Shown here piece after piece: positions 47,449 through 55,493 of a stretch of 64,000 nt of DNA (its first letter is position 1; every line of letters begins with the position of its first letter). The DNA comes from an uncultured Flavobacteriaceae bacterium (GTDB lineage: Bacteria; Bacteroidota; Bacteroidia; Flavobacteriales; Flavobacteriaceae). Below the pieces are notes generated by a model that was not told where the DNA came from, did not search any database, and worked only from the letters and a program-made list of their open reading frames with translations. A program made the position numbers and the translations under genes. The stretch spans positions 62,001-126,000 of the forward strand of contig CANLVG010000012.1 of assembly GCA_947494565.1 (NCBI GenBank). The letters run 5' to 3'.

Positions 47449-47787
47449 GTGAAAAAGCTTCTGATCATCTCCATCTTCTTACTAGGCTTGCAATCGGCCA
47501 TAGCACAATCGGCAACTGAAATCGAACCCGGGGTCGAAACACAGGTCCAAAAGGTTAAGGTATTTCCGAATCCAGCGACCAATGTGGTGAATATTTTGGG
47601 ACTGTATAACAGCCAAAGGGCGGCCATTACCATTACTGACACCTATGGGAATGCGGTCTTACAGCACAATTGGGCCATTAAGAACAATGCCCTCAACATA
47701 CCGGTCACTTCACTGAAATCTGGAATCTATATCGTCACTATCAGGTCGGAAGAACAGCAAGTTCAGACCAAATTCTTCAAGCAATAA
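47449..47787 (+). CDS. mini protein: signal peptide plus T9SS sorting tail
   Basis: A 112-residue protein with a GTG start (47449). Residues 1-19 are a signal peptide (MKKLLIISIFLLGLQSAIA); after about 17 residues comes a complete type A sorting domain: VKVFPNPATNVVNILGLYN ... ITDTYGNAVLQHN ... LKSGIYIVTIRSEEQQVQTKFFKQ. No cargo domain exists. T9SS tails normally follow a passenger of hundreds of residues, so this is either a small surface protein, a regulatory decoy or a remnant of a larger gene. Upstream sequence up to polA shows no remains of a cargo. Confidence 0.85.
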   Translation: MKKLLIISIFLLGLQSAIAQSATEIEPGVETQVQKVKVFPNPATNVVNILGLYNSQRAAITITDTYGNAVLQHNWAIKNNALNIPVTSLKSGIYIVTIRSEEQQVQTKFFKQ

Positions 47788-47797
47788 CGGGCGCTGT

Positions 47798-50248
47798 TCA
47801 ATCAAATACGAAATTATAGGTCAAAGCGAACAAAGGACTGTTCATAATGGAAAGTTCGTAGGTACCCAATGGACTGCCCAAAAATACATCGGAATCGACT
47901 CCGGCTTGCCGTTGGGTATAATACAGGTTAAAGGGATTTCTTCTTCCGTAGACATTGTAAATCGTAAACGTCCAATCGCCCACCCATCTGCGATTGAGCT
48001 TTTTCCCATATTTCACCTTCCATGAAAAATCCAAGCGGTGATACGGTCGCAGTCGAGCGTTGTTCCGATCGATAAAGATCGGCACATCGATATTTTCCAA
48101 TTTAAAAACGCTATTGGCGGCGGTATAAGGCCTTCCGGTTTGCCCGGTAAAATTAAAACTCCATGTATTGAACTTGTCCCCCTCAAAATTGACAGTGGCA
48201 TTTACGACGTGGGGGCGATCAAAATCGGAAGGAAACCATTCGTTATTATTGATACGATCGGCCAATTTTTCACTTTCGGCACGCAACAGGCTTCGTGACC
48301 ATGTATAGTTAAGCCACCCATTGACCTTTCCACTGGGTTTTCGTATACTGAATTCGACGCCATAAGCCTTCCCCTCCCCTTGAACGACATCTCTTTCCAA
48401 AAACTCTTCAAGAAAAAAATCGGCTCCGGGCTTGTAGGTCAGATTATTTTGGGTGTTTCGATAATACCCTTCCAACCCAACTTCATAGGCGTTTTCACCG
48501 AAATTCTTATATATACCAAAACCGTAAGAGTCACTTATTTGCGGTTTGATACTAGGATCTGCCGTTTTCCAACGTGAGGTGGGCAATGGGGTTGTCGAGT
48601 TATACACGTTCTGTAAATACTGGTTGAGTCGAGCATAACTGGCCTTCAGCGAAGTACTCTCATTTAGTTTGATATTGGCGCCCAATCTTGGCTCGAGTCC
48701 ATTATAGGTCTTTACCCCGGCACCTTTTTCAAACACTGTGGTATTTAAAAGCGCTTCTGTTGTTTGGTCGAAAGTTGCTTGACGATACGGTCCTACCAAA
48801 ACGTAATGATTATAACGCAATCCTGCTGACAGGGATACATTCTCCATAGGACTGAAGTTGACATTACCATAAGCCGACAACTCGTAGCTATTCTCCCTGG
48901 CCAGTTTGACGGGTTGAACACTGGTCGCCGTACCCGGAAGCAACTCTCCAGGACTTATTTGATATCGATTGCCCTGAACACCGACATAATAACCAAGGTC
49001 TGTATTGATTTCCTTTGAAAACTCGGATACAAAACTCAAGTAATTGATCTTCGATCGAAACTCAATCTTATTGTTATTGTCAACCTCGGGCAATAGGGTT
49101 TTCGGGGTATAGTCACTTACGACCAAAAATGTCCGAAGGTTGCTGCTCTCATTGAACGAATGACTCCAATTCAGGGTTCCGTTCAAGGTTCTAAAGTCGT
49201 ACTGATTGGTTTCGGCATTGATATTCTCGATTTTGGTAATCAAATCCAACTGATAGAAATCCTTGCTATAAAAACCGGTAAAGGTAATTTGATCGTTCTC
49301 TGTGGGAAGGTAGAGCAACTTCATTGTACCATCGTAAAACTTGGCTCGGGAATTCTCCAATCGCTCCGAAACCAGGGGCAACAAAAAATCGGTAAGTCCC
49401 GCCCGACCACCTAACGTGACCATCAGCTTATCTTTTATAATGGGGGTCTCTATCGTTAATCTGCTTGATACGAGCCCTATTCCACCACTTAACTTAAACT
49501 TATCCACATAAGGATTTCTTACCTTCAAGTCCAAAACGGAAGTGATTCGACCCCCATACCGGGCAGGAATATTTGCTCGGTATAAATCGACACTTCCTAA
49601 AACATCAGGGGTAAAGACGGAAAATAGACCGAATAAATGGGTCGGGTTAAAGACCGGGGCATAATCCAACAAAATCAAATTTTGATCTAATGCTCCTCCC
49701 CTCACGGAAAGACCATTGCTCAATTCCCCAGCGTTGTTCACACCTGCCAGCAGGGTCATTCCGCGAAGTACGTCAACTTCACCAAGGCCTGACGGAATCT
49801 TTTTCAGCACCTGTGTCTGCAGTTGCACTGCCCCCATTTGTGGCAGTTCGAGATTGGCATTGATTTTTTTTGCCCTTACGATTACCTCTGAAAGCTGTTC
49901 TTGTTCCTCTTCCAATTCGATAACTATTTTCTGGCTACGATCCATTTTAAGGGTTCTACTGTCACTTTTATAGCCAATATAGGTAACGGTCATAGTATAG
50001 GTATCCTGGGGTAATTCGATACGAAATCGGCCTGAAGCGTTGGTGATTCCACCGCAGGCGCATGGTTGAAGAATCACCTCGGCACTTTCAAGAGGCAGCC
50101 CTGTTACTACATCCCGTATTTGAACGGCAAGGGTATATTCTTGGGCATTTCCCGATACTGTAAAAACAGCGAACAACCCTAAACATATGAGGTGTCGCAA
50201 CACATTTCCGAAGGGTTTCGGTCTACTCGAACACTTTATTCCATCCAT
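47798..50248 (-). CDS. TonB-dependent outer-membrane receptor
   Basis: Outer-membrane active transporter of 816 residues. After a signal peptide (about 1-36, LICLGLFAVFTVSGNAQ) comes a carboxypeptidase-regulatory-like beta domain (LAVQIRDVVTGLPLESAEVIL, about 40-115), then the plug (LPQMGAVQLQTQVLKKIPSGLGEVDVLRGMTLLAGVNN, GLSVRGGALDQNLILLDYAPV) and the 22-strand barrel, ending in YNFVFD, an aromatic-terminal strand. The start could also be GTG 50203. Its 5' end overlaps the DUF4249 gene by 13 bases, so the pair is coupled. No SusD partner is present, so it is not a SusCD glycan importer; substrate unknown. Confidence 0.93.
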   Translation of the reverse strand: MDGIKCSSRPKPFGNVLRHLICLGLFAVFTVSGNAQEYTLAVQIRDVVTGLPLESAEVILQPCACGGITNASGRFRIELPQDTYTMTVTYIGYKSDSRTLKMDRSQKIVIELEEEQEQLSEVIVRAKKINANLELPQMGAVQLQTQVLKKIPSGLGEVDVLRGMTLLAGVNNAGELSNGLSVRGGALDQNLILLDYAPVFNPTHLFGLFSVFTPDVLGSVDLYRANIPARYGGRITSVLDLKVRNPYVDKFKLSGGIGLVSSRLTIETPIIKDKLMVTLGGRAGLTDFLLPLVSERLENSRAKFYDGTMKLLYLPTENDQITFTGFYSKDFYQLDLITKIENINAETNQYDFRTLNGTLNWSHSFNESSNLRTFLVVSDYTPKTLLPEVDNNNKIEFRSKINYLSFVSEFSKEINTDLGYYVGVQGNRYQISPGELLPGTATSVQPVKLARENSYELSAYGNVNFSPMENVSLSAGLRYNHYVLVGPYRQATFDQTTEALLNTTVFEKGAGVKTYNGLEPRLGANIKLNESTSLKASYARLNQYLQNVYNSTTPLPTSRWKTADPSIKPQISDSYGFGIYKNFGENAYEVGLEGYYRNTQNNLTYKPGADFFLEEFLERDVVQGEGKAYGVEFSIRKPSGKVNGWLNYTWSRSLLRAESEKLADRINNNEWFPSDFDRPHVVNATVNFEGDKFNTWSFNFTGQTGRPYTAANSVFKLENIDVPIFIDRNNARLRPYHRLDFSWKVKYGKKLNRRWVGDWTFTIYNVYGRRNPFNLYYTQRQAGVDSDVFLGSPLGTYELSIMNSPLFALTYNFVFD

Positions 50249-51360
50249 CCTTCAGGTGCTATTGCGGTTCTAAATCTGGTTTCGGTACAGGGGACGAAAT
50301 TCGTCGGAGGAGGAGGGTGTGGCGAATTCAAGGTAGGTTCCAAACTCAATGGTAACCGTGGCGCTATAGCCTCTGCAGGGATGCCCATTCGATCGATAAA
50401 AATAGATACCGTAGAAGAAGCTACCGCCGTAAACCGGCCTAAGACAAAATCTTCGGAATCGTTCACATTGCTCATATTACCTACCAATGCCGCAGGTGGA
50501 GGCGCATTAAATCCCCCGTTATTATCAACAATGTCCTTCAATACCTTATAATATTGATAGGCGGCCGGTGTCAAGGAAAACTGTTGTAATTCCACGGAAA
50601 TATTTTCTTTGGTATACAAGGGCAGAGAAGCTACATCGAGGTTACGGGTAGTTCCGCCATCGGAGAATTCATCACTAAAAATATTGACGTTTTCAGGAAA
50701 CCGAATGCGCCAGCAATCGGTTTCACATAAATAATTGTAATACTCCGGGGTGAACCCTGTGGTAGGGATACATGCGCCATCCCTAAAAACCGATCCGCTG
50801 CAACTCTCACAAACCACCAAGTTTTCAAATGCACGATAGGTCCAGTAGTAAAAGTTTTCTTGTCCTCCGGGGTCATCAAAGGTAACGGCAATGGTATGAC
50901 CCGGTTCAAAACTCCCTTCACCCTCATTGAATCGCAGTTCGGAATCGTAGTTGGCCACCGCTTCAACAATAGGTATTTCGTTTAGCACGACTTCGGGAGT
51001 CGATTGGTATTGGGTACCGTCGATAAGAGTAATTGCAAGCTCCCATCGCTCGCCTGAGGTGACCTCAAAATCATCTGGGGGCACATACGACTCACCACTT
51101 TCAAACAGGTCGACCGTCTCACCGGTATCGCTGTTCTTAAACGAAACCATGGCACCGCTTTGGAAAACGACGGCCCTTACACCAAACTGAATCTCCGATT
51201 TATTGATGATTACATAAGAAGTGCCCGGTGTTGTGGAGGCGAAACCTTCGACAAAAACAAGACCTTCACGAAATTCGAATTCCGGTTCTACCGGGTCGAC
51301 ACAACCCAACAGCGAAAATAATAAAAGTATGAGGGCTAGTAGGCATTGGTTTCTCGACAT
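50236..51360 (-). CDS. DUF4249 lipoprotein, partner of the TonB receptor
   Basis: A 374-residue lipoprotein of the DUF4249 family: N-terminal lipobox LLFSLLGC at about residue 20, Ig-like N-terminal part (LVFVEGFASTTPGTSYVIINKS) and a cysteine-rich middle (VVCESCSGSVFRDGACIP ... YLCETDCWRIRFPENVNIFSDEF). DUF4249 genes are regularly adjacent to TonB-dependent receptors in Bacteroidota, which suggests an outer-membrane subunit of the receptor, but no biochemical role is established. First gene of the pair, overlapping the receptor by 13 bases. Confidence 0.86.
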   Translation of the reverse strand: MSRNQCLLALILLLFSLLGCVDPVEPEFEFREGLVFVEGFASTTPGTSYVIINKSEIQFGVRAVVFQSGAMVSFKNSDTGETVDLFESGESYVPPDDFEVTSGERWELAITLIDGTQYQSTPEVVLNEIPIVEAVANYDSELRFNEGEGSFEPGHTIAVTFDDPGGQENFYYWTYRAFENLVVCESCSGSVFRDGACIPTTGFTPEYYNYLCETDCWRIRFPENVNIFSDEFSDGGTTRNLDVASLPLYTKENISVELQQFSLTPAAYQYYKVLKDIVDNNGGFNAPPPAALVGNMSNVNDSEDFVLGRFTAVASSTVSIFIDRMGIPAEAIAPRLPLSLEPTLNSPHPPPPTNFVPCTETRFRTAIAPEGWME

Positions 51361-51428
51361 CAGCAGCGCGTTAGGGTCCGGCTACTAAAGATAGGGTTAT
51401 TTCCTATACCTACAAGGGAGCTGTAATT

Positions 51429-51457
51429 AAAAAACCCATCCACAAAAACGGGATGGG
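51429..51457 (-). terminator. terminator of the small lipoprotein gene
   Basis: Minus-strand hairpin CCCATCC / GGATGGG with a nine-base loop followed by six T, 27 bases after the stop of the gene at 51484. Confidence 0.8.
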
Positions 51458-51483
51458 CTTACCTATGGTATTAAGGTTAAGTA

Positions 51484-51987
51484 TCATATTCTTTTGAAGA
51501 TCAACTGCCCTTCATCATTGAAATTGTCTATATTCAAATCGGTGGCATCAACGGTCATGGTATCACCATCGATCGTCACATCAATGGAAAGGGTCTGACC
51601 ATTCTCATCTACCGTAGTCAACACCGAACCATCATAGGTGTACGTACTTGCAGTAGTGTCGGATTCGGTAGGACAGGTAAAACCAGAGCCCGTGATGACC
51701 CCTTCTACAGGTGGCAGATAGTCTGCAGCGTCTTCTGCAGTAACCGTTAAATCAGCTTTAAAATCGAAGGTTAAAATAACGCAGTCACGCGCCGTAAGAA
51801 AGTCCAAAACCAGCTTTCCCAGTTTGGCATCATCACTTGCGGTCTGCTCATCAATTTGAAGTTCAGTAGCCTGCCACTCGCCCACAATGGAATTCTGTTC
51901 CGTTTCAATTTCGGTATTATCCTTATCATTAGAACACGACAAAATCAGCGCCGCGGCAGAAAACAATAGTAATCCATTAAGTTTCAT
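51484..51987 (-). CDS. small lipocalin-like lipoprotein
   Basis: A 167-residue lipoprotein (LILSCSNDKDNTE at the N-terminus, lipobox Cys at residue 18). The mature part starts SIVGEWQATELQID and continues with short alternating beta strands (CVILTFDFKADLTVTAED, STYTYDGSVLTTVDENGQTLSIDVTIDGDTMTVDAT), matching the general lipocalin-like pattern of Bacteroidota lipoproteins. It has two cysteines in the mature part (about 69 and 103) that may form a disulfide. Function unknown. It is a single gene with a terminator and no partner. Confidence 0.75.
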   Translation of the reverse strand: MKLNGLLLFSAAALILSCSNDKDNTEIETEQNSIVGEWQATELQIDEQTASDDAKLGKLVLDFLTARDCVILTFDFKADLTVTAEDAADYLPPVEGVITGSGFTCPTESDTTASTYTYDGSVLTTVDENGQTLSIDVTIDGDTMTVDATDLNIDNFNDEGQLIFKRI

Positions 51988-52224
51988 CTCAGTCTTTTTT
52001 AGTCTTTGTAGTTAACGATGAAACGTAGATTTCATGCATATATTTTAAGAGATGCGTACTTTGGTTATAAAGCGAACCTATAAGTTGCATTGATCAAGAA
52101 GGTACGGCCAAGTTTTTAATCCCCAATTTGATTGTACGGCATAAAGAGTCAACGGCAATTATACCGCCACTTTATGATGGAATCAGGAGCTAACAAAAAA
52201 TTAAAAAATAATCCGAAAATGACA
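51988..52224. other. intergenic region before the rplM promoter
   Basis: AT-rich, without a coding frame, RNA gene or repeat that I can support. It separates the minus-strand lipoprotein from the plus-strand rplM-rpsI operon and would hold both promoters; only the rplM one is recognisable. Confidence 0.5.
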
Positions 52225-52255
52225 TTTGTATTTCAACTTAATAATTGTACATTTG
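52225..52255 (+). promoter_or_regulatory. promoter of rplM-rpsI
   Basis: TTTG (52225-52228), exactly 19 bases, TACATTTG (52248-52255). This is a full match to the Bacteroidota promoter consensus, with predicted transcription start near 52262 and a leader of about 40 bases. The best promoter in the window. Confidence 0.75.
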
Positions 52256-52302
52256 CAGCCCGTTTGTAGGGATTGAAGTGTTTAATACATAAAGAACGTG
52301 TT

Positions 52303-52758
52303 GTGGATACATTAAGTTATAAAACGATTTCGGCCAATAGAAAAACCGTTGACAAGCAGTGGTTATTAGTGGATGCCGAAGGTCAAACATTGGGTCGTCT
52401 TTCTTCTAAAGTCGCCAAATTACTTAGAGGAAAGCATAAGCCTAATTTTACTCCTCATGTAGATTGTGGGGATAATGTGGTCATCATCAACGCCGAAAAA
52501 ATAGCTCTTTCCGGAAAGAAATGGGATACTAAGATTTACCAACGGTACACAGGTTACCCAGGTGGTCAACGTGAAACATCGGTAAAGGAAGTATTGGCAA
52601 AAAATCCCGGTCGTATCGTAGAGCGAGCGATAAAAGGGATGCTACCAAAAACTAGATTGGGTGCTGACTTGTTCAGAAACCTTAAGGTATATGTTGGTAC
52701 CGAGCACGGACAAGAGGCTCAAAAACCAACTCAAATCAACTTAAACGACATTAAGTAA
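52303..52758 (+). CDS. rplM: ribosomal protein L13
   Basis: 50S subunit protein, 151 residues from a GTG start at 52303. The family begins MDTLSYKT, which here is encoded GTG GAT ACA TTA; the frame is open upstream to a TTG at 52273 but that adds residues with no similarity and would leave almost no leader. Core segments: [40 protein letters not shown] and GMLPKTRLG. The stop overlaps the ATG of rpsI (TAATG). Confidence 0.97.
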   Translation: MDTLSYKTISANRKTVDKQWLLVDAEGQTLGRLSSKVAKLLRGKHKPNFTPHVDCGDNVVIINAEKIALSGKKWDTKIYQRYTGYPGGQRETSVKEVLAKNPGRIVERAIKGMLPKTRLGADLFRNLKVYVGTEHGQEAQKPTQINLNDIK

Positions 52759-53144
52759 TGGAGACGATTCATAAAATAGGTAGACGAAAAACAGCTGTTG
52801 CTCGAGTATATGTTTCCGAGGGTAAGGGAAACATTACCATCAACGACCGTGACTTAAATGAATACTTCACCACGGCAACATTGCAATACAAGGTAAAACA
52901 GCCTTTTACCTTGACAGAGACCGATGGTGACTATGATGTTAATGTCAATGTATATGGTGGAGGAATCACCGGTCAGGCAGAAGCGGTTCGTTTGGCATTA
53001 TCTAGGGTAATGTGTGAAATCAACGAAGAAAACAGATTGGTCTTAAAACCGGAAGGTCTATTGACAAGGGATCCAAGAATGGTAGAACGTAAAAAATTCG
53101 GCCAGAAGAAAGCCCGTAAGAAATTCCAGTTCTCTAAGCGTTAG
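52758..53144 (+). CDS. rpsI: ribosomal protein S9
   Basis: 30S subunit protein, 128 residues, with the C-terminal tail KKFQFSKR that reaches the P-site tRNA in the ribosome. Typical N-terminus [19 protein letters not shown] and the segment GGGITGQAEAVRLALSR. It starts one base inside the rplM stop. Followed by a hairpin at 53156, then the rpsB leader. Confidence 0.97.
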   Translation: METIHKIGRRKTAVARVYVSEGKGNITINDRDLNEYFTTATLQYKVKQPFTLTETDGDYDVNVNVYGGGITGQAEAVRLALSRVMCEINEENRLVLKPEGLLTRDPRMVERKKFGQKKARKKFQFSKR

Positions 53145-53155
53145 AACAAGATTAT

Positions 53156-53178
53156 CAGGTGTCTCTTCGAGGCACCTG
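53156..53178 (+). terminator. hairpin after rpsI, weak terminator candidate
   Basis: A 10-bp stem CAGGTGTCTC / GAGGCACCTG (one G-T pair) with a three-base loop, followed by TATTTATATATT rather than a clean T-run. It lies 11 bases after the rpsI stop. It may end rplM-rpsI transcripts partially and let some read into rpsB. Confidence 0.55.
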
Positions 53179-53239
53179 TATTTATATATTAACAAGTTCA
53201 TTGAAAGTTTTTCGCCATGCGGGAAACAATTAAAAATCC

Positions 53240-53271
53240 TTTGTGGTTTCTAAGCAGCAGAGGTAAATTAG
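53240..53271 (+). promoter_or_regulatory. putative promoter of rpsB-tsf
   Basis: TTTG (53240-53243), 20 bases, TAAATTAG (53264-53271), one mismatch to TAnnTTTG. If used, transcription would start about at 53277, right at the foot of the hairpin described next. Confidence 0.4.
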
Positions 53272-53272
53272 T

Positions 53273-53330
53273 TTAGCATCTAAATGGTAGAGGCTATCGC
53301 ACTAAGCGGTTACCACTCTGTCATTGCTAA
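53273..53330 (+). ncRNA. three-tier hairpin in the rpsB leader (putative ribosomal leader RNA)
   Basis: The 58-base segment folds on paper into one stacked hairpin: outer TTAGCA / TGCTAA (53273-53278 with 53325-53330), middle ATGGTAGAG / CTCTGTCAT (53284-53292 with 53316-53324, seven Watson-Crick and two G-U pairs), inner ATCGC / GCGGT (53296-53300 with 53306-53310, one G-U pair) with loop ACTAA. It ends 28 bases before the rpsB ATG. Ribosomal-protein leaders of this kind bind the encoded protein and repress translation. That S2 is the ligand is inference. Confidence 0.55.
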
Positions 53331-53358
53331 TTCATAAGAACGTAAACTAAATTCAAAA

Positions 53359-54534
53359 ATGGCGAAAGTCGAAGTAAAACAATTATTAGAAGCAGGTGTG
53401 CATTTTGGACACCTTACAAGAAAGTGGAATCCGAATATGGCTCCTTACATCTACATGGAGCGTAACGGAATTCACGTCATCAACCTTTACAAAACCGTTG
53501 CAAAACTTGATGAGGCGAATGAAGCCCTCAGTAAGATTGCAGCTTCCGGTCGAAAAATTCTTTTCGTTGCCACCAAAAAACAAGCAAAAGACATTGTTGC
53601 CGAAAAGGTAGCGAATGTGAATATGCCTTACATTACTGAAAGATGGCCAGGTGGTATGTTGACCAACTTCGTCACTATTCGAAAAGCGGTCAAGAAAATG
53701 GCTATGATCGACCGAATGAAAAAGGATGGAACGTTTTTGACGCTTTCCAAAAAAGAACGCTTGCAAGTGGATCGCTTGCGTGCAAAGTTGGAAAAAAACC
53801 TAGGTTCGATTTCCGAAATGACCCGCTTGCCAGGCGCATTATTTGTAGTAGATACCATGCGTGAACACATTGCCGTGAAAGAAGCGCAAAAATTGAATAT
53901 CCCTATTTTCGCTATGGTCGATACCAATTCGGACCCAAGACCTATCGATTACGTTGTGCCGGCGAATGACGATGCCTCTAAATCCATAGAGATTATCATG
54001 ACCCAGGTGACCGATGCTATTGCAGCAGGTTTGGCCGAACGTAAGTCTGAAAAACAAGGAGAACGAGAAGGCAAGGATGAGGCAAAAGCGGCAACACCAA
54101 AAGCAGAGGCCCCTAAAGCTGAGCCAGTTGAAACAGAAGCTCCAAAGGCAGCCGTAAAGGCTGAGCCCGTAGTCGAAGAGGCACCAGCTGTGGAAAAAGC
54201 TGATGTCGCTGCAGAAGAGCCTACCAAAGCCGAAGCGCCGAAAGAAGAAAAGGCTGCACCTCAAAAGGCCAAAGCCGTCAAAGGTGACGATTTGACCAAA
54301 ATCGAAGGTGTAGGACCCAAGGCCGCTGAAGCACTAAGCAATGCTGGTCTTGACACCTTTGCCAAGGTATCTGAAGCGGATGCCGATAAAATGAAGGAAA
54401 TCTTGACTGAAGCGAGTTCTCGATTGGCTCATCTGGACACCAATTCATGGCCAAAACAGGCTAAAATGGCCGCCGATGAAAAATGGGATGAACTAAAAGC
54501 TTGGCAGGATAGCGTTAAAGGAGGCGTTGAATAA
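53359..54534 (+). CDS. rpsB: ribosomal protein S2 with C-terminal helix-hairpin-helix extension
   Basis: 30S subunit protein. The S2 core covers residues 1 to about 230 (LLEAGVHFGHLTRKWNPNM, ITERWPGGMLTNFVTI, DTNSDPRPIDYVVPANDDA). After it comes a Lys/Ala/Pro/Glu-rich linker of about 80 residues, then a helix-hairpin-helix domain at 310-391 (DDLTKIEGVGPKAAEALSNA ... LAHLDTNSWPKQAKMA). The protein is 391 residues against about 240 for plain S2. A similar tail is on ActC in the same window. Upstream is the hairpin leader; tsf follows after 77 bases. Confidence 0.96.
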   Translation: MAKVEVKQLLEAGVHFGHLTRKWNPNMAPYIYMERNGIHVINLYKTVAKLDEANEALSKIAASGRKILFVATKKQAKDIVAEKVANVNMPYITERWPGGMLTNFVTIRKAVKKMAMIDRMKKDGTFLTLSKKERLQVDRLRAKLEKNLGSISEMTRLPGALFVVDTMREHIAVKEAQKLNIPIFAMVDTNSDPRPIDYVVPANDDASKSIEIIMTQVTDAIAAGLAERKSEKQGEREGKDEAKAATPKAEAPKAEPVETEAPKAAVKAEPVVEEAPAVEKADVAAEEPTKAEAPKEEKAAPQKAKAVKGDDLTKIEGVGPKAAEALSNAGLDTFAKVSEADADKMKEILTEASSRLAHLDTNSWPKQAKMAADEKWDELKAWQDSVKGGVE

Positions 54535-54570
54535 CCCCTTTAAAAGAAAATAATACCACTAATTCTAGAT

Positions 54571-54588
54571 TTTCCGAAGCTTCGGAAA
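54571..54588. repeat. 18-bp palindrome between rpsB and tsf
   Basis: TTTCCGAAGCTTCGGAAA is a perfect inverted repeat, 36 bases after the rpsB stop and 23 before the tsf ATG. In RNA it makes a seven-pair stem with a four-base loop. No T-run follows, so it is not a standard terminator; it could be a processing or stability element within the rpsB-tsf transcript. Confidence 0.5.
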
Positions 54589-54611
54589 TGACATAAAATA
54601 CAATTCAAATT

Positions 54612-55436
54612 ATGGCAAAGATCACCGCCGCAGAAGTAAACAAATTGAGAAAGACCACTGGCGCAGGAATGATGGACTGCAAGAATGCATTGGTCGAAGC
54701 AGATGGGGATTTTGATAAAGCAATCGAAATTCTTCGTAAAAAAGGTCAAAAAGTGGCCGCTAAAAGAGCGGATAGGGAATCATCTGAAGGTGCAGCTATC
54801 GCAAAGGTCAATGATGCCAATACTGCAGGAGTTGTTATCTCTTTGAACTGCGAGACCGACTTCGTAGCAAAGAACGACAGCTTCGTTGCCCTAGCCAACG
54901 AAATGGCTGACTTGGCTTTAAACTATGATTCTAAAGATGCTTTTTTATCAGCTGATTTCAACGGGATTTCTGTACAAGAAAAACTAACGGAACAAACCGG
55001 TGTTATCGGTGAGAAAATCGAAATCGGCGGATTTGAAAAATTAAGTGCCGCTTTCGTGGGAAGTTATATTCATGCCGGCAACAAAATCGCCACCTTGGTA
55101 GGTCTTTCGGCCGCCGTAGATGGTTCTGCTGTTGTGGCCAAAGATGTCGCAATGCAAGCTGCCGCAATGAATCCGGTTGCCCTGAACGAAGAAGGTGTAG
55201 ATCAGTCCGTAATCGACAAGGAAATCGAAATCGCTAAAGATCAGTTACGTCAAGAAGGCAAGCCCGAAGCAATGTTGGATAATATTGCCAAAGGAAAACT
55301 AAAGCGCTTCTTTAAAGACAATACTTTGGTGAACCAAGCATTCATTAAGGACAGTAAACAAAGTGTTGCCCAATATGTACAATCGGTTGATTCCGCTTTG
55401 GAAGTAACCGACTTCAAAAGGGTCGCTTTAGGATAA
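54612..55436 (+). CDS. tsf: elongation factor Ts
   Basis: Guanine-nucleotide exchange factor for EF-Tu, 274 residues. The N-terminal UBA-like domain (VNKLRKTTGAGMMDCKNALVEA) is followed by the core with VVISLNCETDFVAKND and the C-terminal IGEKIEIGGFEKL / VNQAFIKDSKQSVAQYVQS. Second gene of the rpsB-tsf unit and closed by the terminator at 55462. Confidence 0.97.
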   Translation: MAKITAAEVNKLRKTTGAGMMDCKNALVEADGDFDKAIEILRKKGQKVAAKRADRESSEGAAIAKVNDANTAGVVISLNCETDFVAKNDSFVALANEMADLALNYDSKDAFLSADFNGISVQEKLTEQTGVIGEKIEIGGFEKLSAAFVGSYIHAGNKIATLVGLSAAVDGSAVVAKDVAMQAAAMNPVALNEEGVDQSVIDKEIEIAKDQLRQEGKPEAMLDNIAKGKLKRFFKDNTLVNQAFIKDSKQSVAQYVQSVDSALEVTDFKRVALG

Positions 55437-55461
55437 ACCATATAGGCTAATTCGAAATGGA

Positions 55462-55491
55462 AACCGCTTCTCATAAAGAAGCGGTTTTTTT
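55462..55491 (+). terminator. terminator of rpsB-tsf
   Basis: Perfect 10-bp stem AACCGCTTCT / AGAAGCGGTT, loop CATAA, and T7. It is 25 bases after the tsf stop. Confidence 0.93.
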
Positions 55492-55493
55492 AT

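Noticed and set aside
53284-53330. GGTAGAGGC upstream of rpsB resembles a tRNA D arm.
   Set aside because: There is no T-arm GGTTCGA and no acceptor stem; the bases form a single nested hairpin instead, reported as a leader.
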